Assembly: GCA_031761425.1 (NCBI GenBank)
Contig: JARFXV010000858.1
Span: 1,069,501-1,133,500, forward strand
Length of the DNA stretch: 64,000 nucleotides
Direction of reading: 5' to 3'
Source: Cosmopolites sordidus
Lineage: Eukaryota > Arthropoda > Insecta > Coleoptera > Curculionidae
Shown: piece by piece, positions 35,101-64,000 of the stretch
How the letters are laid out: the number at the start of each line of letters is the position of its first letter
Numbering within the stretch: the first letter of the stretch is position 1
Position numbers and translations under genes: made by a program
Notes under the pieces: generated by a model
What the model saw: the letters and a program-made list of their open reading frames with translations, nothing else
Told to the model about the DNA's origin: nothing
Databases searched by the model: none

Positions 35101-38100
35101 AAAAAATACACTCTGATGTTTTCCCAAACGCTCCATAAGAAATATAACTTCAAAAATAAAAAACGTTCAATATACTTTTTGATCAATATCAGTATTTGGA
35201 CGCTAAAGTAATTTAGTTATGAATTTCAGACATCGTTTACCACCTCATTCCGCGTGCATTCTTTACTTGTGGGGTAAAATGCAACCATTCAAATTGGTTA
35301 TCAAAAGCCCGGTGATAATTGTAGACCCGTTAGAAATTTATTGGCGCCAGGTAGGAGGCCATTTGCGAAGGGTCGAGTCTTGTAACGCCGGCGTGATTTG
35401 GGGAATAGGCTACGATCACACGGCCTGGGTTTATACGGGGGGATGGGGTGGCGGTTTCTACGGAACCCTCGACAGCAACAACGTTCATTCCCTGACCGAT
35501 TCCCAGGATTATCGGGTGTACGAGAACCAAAGATGGAACCCTGTTACCGGTTACACATCATCAGGATTACCCACGGATAGGCATATGTGGAGTGACGCAT
35601 CAGGTCGTCAGAAGCGCGTCAAGGATCAGGTAAAGTTACTGTCAGTTCATTGGCAGTGGATATCCGACTGGATGATAGACTTTCACGTGCCAGGAGGCGT
35701 AGATCGAGAAGGCTGGCAGTATGCGGTTGATTTTCCGGCTACTTATCACGCTAATAAACAGTTTACGGATTTGGTGCGACGACGAAGGTTCGTGTTTTTA
35801 CCGTAGCCTGTTGAAAATAAATTATTAAACCTGTCATGTTGTTTTAAGGTGGTATAGGAGGTGTGCCATAGCCACGACAGGTCCCTGGCAAGAACTAGGA
35901 CACACTAAACTACTGGATGTTTCTCTAGAGCCTATCAGCGACGATCCCGATTCCAAGATTTCAGTTTGGGCTTTGGCATCAGGCGGGCAAGCCATGTTTA
36001 GAGAGGGAGCTTCGAGATCCAACCCTATGGTATGAACCACACATCGAACCATTTTTTTGCAAGTTAAAAAAATTCTGTCCAGGGTCACATATGGGAACAC
36101 ATTACGACCGATCAACCGTTGAGCAGTATCAGTTGTGGACCATTCAATCAAGTTTGGGCCACCGGAAAAAGGGGTTGTGCCTATTTCCGAATAGGAATTA
36201 AAGAGGACAAACCGGAAGGAGACAGGCACATATCTACACTCTACTTGTATCTTAAGTTAATTTTGCTTCTATTTTAGGTGGATATGCGTGGAGCCTCCTG
36301 CAGGAGTTCAACTGAAACAAATCTCTGTGAATTCGGCGGGGATTTGGGCGATCGATACCTTGGGTAGGATCAATGTCCGCAAGGAAGTGGCGAGAACTTT
36401 CCCTGAAGGAACGCACTGGCAAACTATTTGTCCTGACCCTCCAATATTGAGTATGTTGACATTTAAATGAAAGTAATCTAGAAAAAGCGTTATACTTTGT
36501 TATAGATTCAGCTCCGCACACAAAAGGATTTAAACATGTGAGCGTGGGCAAGACTGAGATATGGGCTGTAACAGATGGTGGTACTGTTATCAGAAGAATC
36601 GGACTGTCCCCAGAGAACCCCGCTGGCTCGGGATGGGACATAGGCATCGCTGTATGTATTACTTTTGTGACTAATATATACATTTTGATACCCTTAAATA
36701 AAAACTTTATAATGCGCTTTTCACGTATAATAAAATGCCTTGAAATTAAACAACGTGCGTTTTGTTAACCAAGTCGGCATCATCAGGAAAAAAACCTTTT
36801 TGTTTTGCTTTTTAATTTTAATCATTTTCTGACGAAATGCGCGTCAAATAGTTTCAATACATTTTGGTGTGTAGAAAATTCACTAAGTTTTTTGTAATAT
36901 TAAGTCCTCAACTTAATTTTACGCCTTTTTTTGACTTCCACGCTTATTTATGAAGAAATTAATGCAAACTAATTCTTCGAAAAAAAACCTTTTTCAACTT
37001 CTTCACAAAAAGGTAAAACGGTTATCAATCAGGTGATGGTGCAGGGATCGGAAGATATGAAAATTCGAAGGAATCAAGACTGAAAAAATGCTGGATATGA
37101 TAAAATTTCTCAGCTCTTCTCGGTGATCGTTTTCAGAGTCATTTTTACTGCTTGGTGCCGTACGTTATCCTAACCGGCAAAATGATCTCCCTTTCTCCAT
37201 TATCAGTTCAATCTTTACTGGCATCAATCAGTTGCTGCTGATAACGGTCAACGGTGATCATTTGACTAGATTAGAGCAACTCATAATGTACACCGCTCAG
37301 TTAATCCCACGACATAGACAATGAGCAACATCTTTTTGACTTGAAGTGCCTCCAGTTCTTCATCCTTCACTTTTTTGGACATTCAGCATCATTTAAGTTA
37401 ACATTTCCAGTGTAAAATAGCTGAAGCCCCTTCTTACAAGTGTTGCACGAAAGGCGCATAAATCATGCACTATGCATATATTTTTTTTTCAATTGAAAGG
37501 CGACAAACAAGCAATGCGTTAAATGCTGTTATTCAAATCATCGTGACTATAACAGATTTTTTCAGGTTATGTTCGCTGTAGGCTTATATATTATACCTCG
37601 TTTTGAAGCTGAAAGATGGCGCCTTAAAATAATTATACGGCGGAAGACAAACGTAGATGCTGAGAATTAAGTTGATGACTTATATACATCCATTTTTCTA
37701 TTGGAATCTTCGGTGTGAAACACTAAACTTAAAGAGATTAACCACTAAACTCCGAATCACTTTTTTTAAAGTTCTCTTTGACGCACGTTTCGCTAACCAT
37801 GTTAGCATCATCAGGAGATGATTTAATTTTTTTTGTTCAGATACAATCTTATTATTGATACCGTTTAACCCGACTAACCTCCTCAAGTATTTCAAGGTAT
37901 GTGAAATCGAGACAATCAGAAACAACGATGATACATCAAATGACCTTACCAATACCTCACCTTCCTGTACATGTGTTAGCATCATCAGGAGAATTAGATT
38001 AAATCATCCTGATGATGCTACCATGGTTAGCGAAACGTGCGTCAAAGATAACTTTAAAAAAAGTTATTCGGTATTTAGTGGTTAATCTCTTTAAGTTTAG

Positions 38101-38929
38101 ACTTATATACAGTTTGTTCAATGGAAAAGTGATTATCCGGCGTCTGCAAAAAAGGTTGTACACGATTTTTCGACTAAAAAAATGTCGTGGTGCTTGACTG
38201 TCCAAGTTTTGTGAAACTAAATTATTTCGATACCACTTCGGACCTCCATCAGGCCGCAACCGTGACCTTGAAAGCCATTACCAAAAATAAGTACTAGAAA
38301 AAGTGTTTACTTGTACATTTCTTACAAAATAATGAATGTTTTAAATAAGTAACGTCATTTTGCATCAGTCGCTTTTTCAGTTGGACAAACTGTGTAGAAT
38401 AAAAATTAACATTTATTTATTTTAGGCAAACTGGCAGCAAATTAGCATCAGGGCCTTTAGGTAAGGTTCAGTACGCTTATTATGCAAACTAATCTTCATA
38501 TGGCTGATGGTCACAATATTTTTGTACCCCCCACGCAATATCTCAAATTTCGTAATTTTTGGATGAGATATTTTGAGTTTTCTGGCTGTTTAAATAACTT
38601 TTACAACTATTTGAGATTTTTCCAGTTACTTAAGGAAAATTGTATTATGTACTAATCGTTAAAAACGATAAATTTGAAATTTGAACTTTTTTAAAAGTAT
38701 TTGTGTAACCAATATAAAGGAATATTTTTTGTCATACCCATAAAGAGTGTAGTGTGTTTTATATATAGAAATTTTCTATTCTAGAGATAAATGTAAGTAA
38801 TACCAAAGATTAAATTCTTAACATATTTATAAAATATGATTTTTTATAGTCTGAAGTTTGTTTATGTATTTTATGTTTGTTCCAACTAGCATCAGAACAG
38901 TTTCTGACAGTCAGGATTCGGAGGAGTAA
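29190..38929 (+). CDS. TECPR1: Tectonin beta-propeller repeat-containing protein 1 (Pex23 in flies), with galectin domain
   Basis: Twenty exons fit in one frame (1,300 aa): 29190-29414, 29471-29603, 29663-29865, 29920-30012, 30062-30242, 30294-30691, 30947-31234, 31298-31441, 31495-31665, 31720-31906, 33976-34174, 34224-34511, 34643-34759, 35230-35787, 35849-36029, 36083-36225, 36278-36450, 36506-36651, 38426-38460, 38890-38929. Domains: dysferlin-N/C motif around YENERW...VRRRLW (aa 72-180); tectonin repeats (SVGGQSV, ISVGPSGLVWSALLDGRALV); PH-like domain (aa 558-672, WVHKGEARVNLG); galectin CRD (aa 720-870); a second TECPR/dysferlin half (RVYENQRWNP, DREGWQYAVDFPATY, RRRRWYRR). TECPR1 binds ATG5-ATG12 and sphingomyelin on damaged lysosomes. 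Introns 5 and possibly 16 use GC donors. Intron 10 holds the NRF-1-type minisatellite. AATAAA overlaps the stop region. Confidence 0.93.
30243..30293 (+). other. GC-AG intron (TECPR1 intron 5)
   Basis: The protein TRDNLQGESWVEV requires exon 5 to end TTGCAAG and the intron to start GCGAGT, with acceptor TATAG at 30289-30293. No GT within a few bases keeps frame. Confidence 0.7.
32131..33660. repeat. 26-bp minisatellite in TECPR1 intron 10 with NRF-1-type core
   Basis: About 1.5 kb, roughly 55-60 units of TTGAACATGCGCACGCGCATACGTAA with variants. The core TGCGCACGCGCA is an inverted repeat (TGCGC-AC-GCGCA) and fits the published NRF-1 consensus YGCGCAYGCGCR. Higher-order structure: a block ending at 32540 is repeated 332 bp later (TGCACACGCGCATACGC at 32519 and 32851), i.e. 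13 units less a 6-bp deletion. Long open frames on the minus strand (MRVRMFKYVCACACS type) arise from the period and are not genes. CpG-rich in otherwise AT-rich DNA, and purine-pyrimidine alternation favours Z-DNA. Confidence 0.95.
34796..34898 (-). mobile_element. Possible mariner 3' end in TECPR1 intron 13
   Basis: TTCAATTGAAATTACAATTC followed by ATTGTCTCCTTCAAAGCAG resembles the conserved region (minus-strand C-terminus) of irritans-type mariners, where a TTTGTCTCCCTCAAA block also occurs at 52330. Short and without a catalytic part. Confidence 0.3.
34899..35165 (+). repeat. Dispersed repeat R200, copy 1
   Basis: Starts GCGTGTGTGCACTTATATACG followed by CACGTAAGAAGTTATACTTC. It continues with a TCTTGACAAACGGC block, GCAACTTCGTCCC and AAAAATACACTCTGAT, and ends GCTCCATAAGAAATATAACT. 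The same ordered blocks occur at 39960-40175, partly at 40225-40300, and at 43612-43830, all in the same orientation. No protein is encoded. The repeat family is not one I can name. Confidence 0.75.
36740..36870 (-). repeat. Degenerate Penelope-associated repeat (TECPR1 intron 18)
   Basis: The reverse complement contains CCTGATGATGCCGACTTGGT, then TAACAAAACGCACGTTG. This is a decayed version of the hammerhead core found at 37780 (the GTC cleavage triplet reads GTT and stem II is mispaired). Confidence 0.5.
37180..37370 (-). mobile_element. Mariner transposase fragment (TECPR1 intron 18)
   Basis: Minus-strand frames give KKMLLIVYVV, SGVHYELL and MITVDRYQQQLIDASKD, matching the CIWWDQ.GVVYYELL...ITGDRYRQQL region of mauritiana-like mariners. 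Frameshifted. Confidence 0.5.
37780..37814 (-). ncRNA. Hammerhead ribozyme core (PLE type)
   Basis: The reverse complement reads CTGATGA, a T, stem II GCTAAC-ATG-GTTAGC (6 perfect pairs), GAAA, short stem III (A-CG..CG-U with a 2-nt loop), GTC. All invariant core residues (CUGAUGA, GAAA, UC) are present. Stem I is unclear: UCUC and GAGA could pair with three unpaired A residues beside the cleavage site. There is one extra U before stem II. Self-cleavage is not certain. Confidence 0.65.
38009..38043 (+). ncRNA. Hammerhead ribozyme core (PLE type), second copy
   Basis: CTGATGA, T, GCTACC-AT-GGTTAGC, GAAA, CGTGC, GTC. Stem II has one mismatch compared with the copy at 37780 but can pair five of six. 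Opposite orientation to the neighbouring copy. Confidence 0.6.
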
Positions 38930-38985
38930 ATAAAAACCATTCCAACCATCGTTACTGCGCCGAATCCTGACTGTTAGAAACTGTT
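38890..38985. repeat. Inverted repeat formed by the last TECPR1 exon and its downstream mirror copy
   Basis: ACAGTTTCTGACAGTCAGGA and the following TTCGGAGGAGTAA at about 38897-38929 (the terminal exon with its stop) recur as the reverse complement at about 38951-38984 with about three differences. The ~20-bp spacer contains AATAAA. The transcript could form a hairpin of about 30 pairs at the stop codon and poly(A) signal. Confidence 0.85.
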
Positions 38986-39958
38986 TTTAAACGCTACTTT
39001 TAACGAACCGTTTATTATATTCGTTATTTTTATCTTTATTAGATATTATGCATTCTCCTGTATTTCCGAATAATTTCTAGGCAAAAATAAAGAAATGTTT
39101 CAACTCTACAAATAGTTTTTTTTTCTACTACTTTCAAAAGTATACTGGAGTATTACCTGAGAAAATGTTGATGGTGAAGCTGACGCTTGTGTTGGTCATT
39201 TGTCGGAGGTTGTCGGTTTTATGTCCCACATCAAGCGAACTAGCATGGGAGCCCAAGCTGACCCTCCATATTGTGACCACAAGTGTGCTATCTTTCAACG
39301 CATAGATACATTTTCTGATTTGTTTTATCAGTGCATCACAGACATGTTGATGTTGGTTTAGGTTATGAACTGATGATGAAATGTGAAAGAACTGGTGATG
39401 CGATGTTAAAGAACAGCCAATGTTCAAGCCGTGGTTTGGCCATGTGAGCCAATGTGTGGAGCCGCCTTAACAAATACAAAAAAAAATCAACTAAAGTGAA
39501 TTTTTTCTGTGAATAAGTCTTGGAAACGCAAGATAAAACTAAAAAAAAACTGCCTAATATAAAACCACTGCCAATCATTGATAAAACTCAACAAAATGTA
39601 AAAAATTATATCATCGATAACTGGAAATTCAAATGATGGAAAAAAAAATAAAAATTACTTTTTACAACTTATAGAATTCGTTAAGACGACAAAAAAATAA
39701 CTAACACATTTTGTACAGGGAAATTGAATGATGTTAAAACAACTCTGTCAATAATTTGTGATTGTTTATTACTTTTAAGAGAACGGTATAGTGATTAGTG
39801 GTATAGGATAGTGTGTAATAGAAACTTTGCTCGACTGTTGTGGAAAATGTGTTAGAAAGCGTGCAAGGTTGCATTACTACTAATGGCCTTACACTTGGTT
39901 GACATAATTTTTGAAAATTGATTAACCCAAGCTTTAAATACGAAATAAACGCATTATA
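38986..39958. other. Intergenic DNA between TECPR1 and outspread, no gene recognised
   Basis: AT-rich. Two minus-strand open frames of 71 and 97 codons (39134-39578) show no recognisable domain and no splice context. Likely part of an unidentified repeat. Confidence 0.4.
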
Positions 39959-39959
39959 G

Positions 39960-40330
39960 AAAAAAAGCGTGTGTGTACTTATATACGCACGTAAGAAGTT
40001 AATTATACTTTGGCGTAATTAATAAAAAAACAAGTCTTGACAAATGGCGAAGGCGATATAATTTTAAAAAGAAAATAAATTATGTGTACATCCGCGCGCA
40101 ACTTCGTCCGCCGCTAAAAATACACTCTGATCTGTTTTCTCAAACGCGCTATAAGTAGTATAACTTCAGAAGAAGATAATAAATAATTAATTATATCATA
40201 ATAAATAATGATAATAATAATCCCCCGTTTAAAATACCCTCTGATCTGTTTTCCCAAACGCACCATAAGAAGTTTAACTTCAAAGAAACAAGTCTTGACA
40301 AATCGCGAGGGTGTAGTAATTTTAAAAAGA
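39960..40330 (+). repeat. Dispersed repeat R200, copy 2 plus partial copy
   Basis: GCGTGTGTGTACTTATATAC at 39967, then TCTTGACAAATGGCG, GCAACTTCGTCCGCCGC, ACACTCTGATCTGTTTTC, and TATAAGTAGTATAACTTCA. A partial copy follows at about 40225-40330 (CTCTGATCTGTTTTCCCAAA, CACCATAAGAAGTTTAACTT, CAAGTCTTGACAAATCGCG). See copy 1 at 34899. Confidence 0.75.
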
Positions 40331-40720
40331 AAGCAAAATTTCATAAGTGGTTTTTGGCATTCAATGCTTGTTTCCTTCAATTCATATGGAACCCATTTTC
40401 CTTCCTTCTGGGTCTTTCTCAATGCGTGTAGACGTTTGGAAATAGTGGATAAGGCAACATTCAACGTTTCTGCCAATTGTTCAATGTATGAGTTGAGTCT
40501 ACATTCAATAATGCTTGCAAAACTAAAGTGATAGTGTCATTTAAAGTGATAGTTTCACACCTTTTTTTATATCTTGCACTTTGTTTTTTATGCACTTTGG
40601 GATGATTTCTAGGAATAAATAAAAAAAACAGTGCGTCAACTTCATAACTGGTATATTTTTCTTTTGTAAACATTCCATATAAACCCAACACAAAACAAAT
40701 AAACTGCTACAAAAAAAATT
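40330..40720 (-). mobile_element. Mariner 5' fragment
   Basis: The minus strand reads MAETLNVALSTISKRLHALR then KTQKEGKWVPYELKE. This is the second helix-turn-helix and linker of a mauritiana-like mariner (A.ALNVAQSTIS.RL..LGK). The rest is replaced by the R200 repeat. Confidence 0.6.
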
Positions 40721-41037
40721 AACTAACTTATTTTGTACACGGATATGGAGTCTTGACTGAGGTACACAAAATAAATAAGAGGAAAAACATCAATATAAAG
40801 TATTAAACATCAAACAGTTAAAAAACAGGGGGGCGGGAGAGGTGATTATGGGGTGCAATGATCTGTACACAACGGTGAGTTCTATTAAACTGTAAATATT
40901 GTACTAAAATAATTGTTAATTTACTGGTATACGTATTGAGGCTTGTTAAAGACTAGTAGGTTTTCGCGCTTTCCACAGACACACACCATCAGTTCTGAAA
41001 CAATAAATTATTTTTAATATAACTTAAAGAATTACGT

Positions 41038-41225
41038 AGTTCAATTTTTCTATTGGAACCTTCGGTATTCAGAACACCAAACTCAAAGAAATTTACCTCT
41101 AAACACCAAATCACTTTTTTAAACTTCACGATGCGCGTTACACTAATCATGTTAGCATCATAAAATGATTTAATCTTAGGTTGAATTTTAAAAGTTTAAA
41201 AAAAGTGATTTGGTGCTGATGCATT
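41038..41225. repeat. Degenerate Penelope-associated repeat
   Basis: CTATTGGAACCTTCGGTATT, CCAAATCACTTTTTTAAAC and GATGCGCGTTACACTAATCA followed by TGTTAGCATCAT match the blocks at 37690-37810 and 42580-42650. The ribozyme core is mutated (ATGATG instead of CTGATGATG, GTAA instead of GAAA). Confidence 0.5.
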
Positions 41226-41264
41226 AGACGTGCTATGGCCATCAAACTATAATAAAACGTTTAT

Positions 41265-41460
41265 ATATGTATAAGGATTTGAGTGATGGTAGAGAAACAG
41301 TGGAAGATAAACCTCGTTTAGGAAGACCTTCCTCAACAACGAAAAAAACTTCCCTAAAATCAAGAATCTTGTAATGAGTTATAAGGATCAGAGACATTGT
41401 AGATATTACTGGAATATCATTTTCATCAATTCAATCAATTTTGAAGAAAAACTGATTTTT
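41265..41460 (+). mobile_element. Mariner fragment of another subfamily
   Basis: Plus-strand frames DLSDGRETVEDKPRLGRPSS and, after shifts, LVMS then DITGIS..SSIQSILKK match the N-terminal DNA-binding region of cecropia/irritans-like mariners (F..GR.SVED..RSGRPS, SVQSIL). It ends about 55 bp from an outspread exon. Confidence 0.55.
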
Positions 41461-41516
41461 TATCAGCACCGTCGTGTTGAAGTTGCTGTAGAGATGAGAA
41501 TAAAAAAAATGTGTAC

Positions 41517-64000
<22,484 letters not shown>

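Larger units (their letters stand above)
37680..38110. mobile_element. Head-to-head Penelope-like element (PLE) fragments with hammerhead motifs
   Basis: Minus strand, 5' to 3': an RT piece at 37985-37857 (EGEVLVRSFDVSSLFLIVSI, TLKYLRRLVGL), matching the PLE RT block V-SFDV-SLF-(N/S)IPI. Then a hammerhead core at 37814-37780, then TAGTGGTTAATCTC and TTCGGTGTGAAACACT down to 37690. On the plus strand a second hammerhead core at 38009-38043 is followed by TAGTGGTTAATCTC. The two halves are in opposite orientation. Confidence 0.65.

Overview
The window is AT-rich, intron-rich animal nuclear DNA from an insect. The proteins are closest in character to insect orthologues, and the dense mix of mariner, non-LTR, hAT, pogo-like and Penelope-like debris would suit a beetle, but the order is an inference. 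Coding exons were placed by reading splice junctions and matching conserved protein families from memory; no alignment was run.

Layout: 1-9850 is almost all transposon debris: a truncated arthropod repeat ORF, a long-TIR DNA transposon, a mariner split by a pogo-like insertion, and a 1,229-bp tandem duplication. Eight conserved genes follow in strictly alternating orientation: a MICOS subunit of the Mic19/25 type (+, 9853-14575), BLOC1S2 (-, 14641-15688), ceramide-1-phosphate transfer protein (+, 15950-16697), SLC12A9 (-, 17033-22551), the XPF/ERCC4 DNA-repair nuclease (+, 22952-26769), ribosomal protein L13 (-, 26851-28040), TECPR1/Pex23 (+, 29190-38929) and outspread/MPRIP (-, 41517 to beyond 64000). 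This gives short divergent promoters (BLOC1S2/CPTP, SLC12A9/XPF, RpL13/TECPR1) and tight convergent ends (65 bp between Mic19 and BLOC1S2, 81 bp between XPF and RpL13).

The 14-kb intron of outspread (49688-63833) is filled with mariner and LINE remnants, between which lie several CpG-containing, non-repetitive islands that could be cis-regulatory.

The observations most worth a second look are: (1) TECPR1 carries an apparently intact galectin carbohydrate-recognition domain between its PH domain and its second dysferlin/tectonin half; (2) a 1.5-kb intronic minisatellite has the exact NRF-1/Erect-wing consensus as the core of its 26-bp unit, repeated several dozen times; (3) Penelope-like fragments carry hammerhead-ribozyme cores; (4) the last TECPR1 exon is followed at once by an inverted copy of itself. 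BLOC1S2, CPTP, SLC12A9 and TECPR1 all have published links to lysosomes or autophagy; whether their proximity means anything is unknown.
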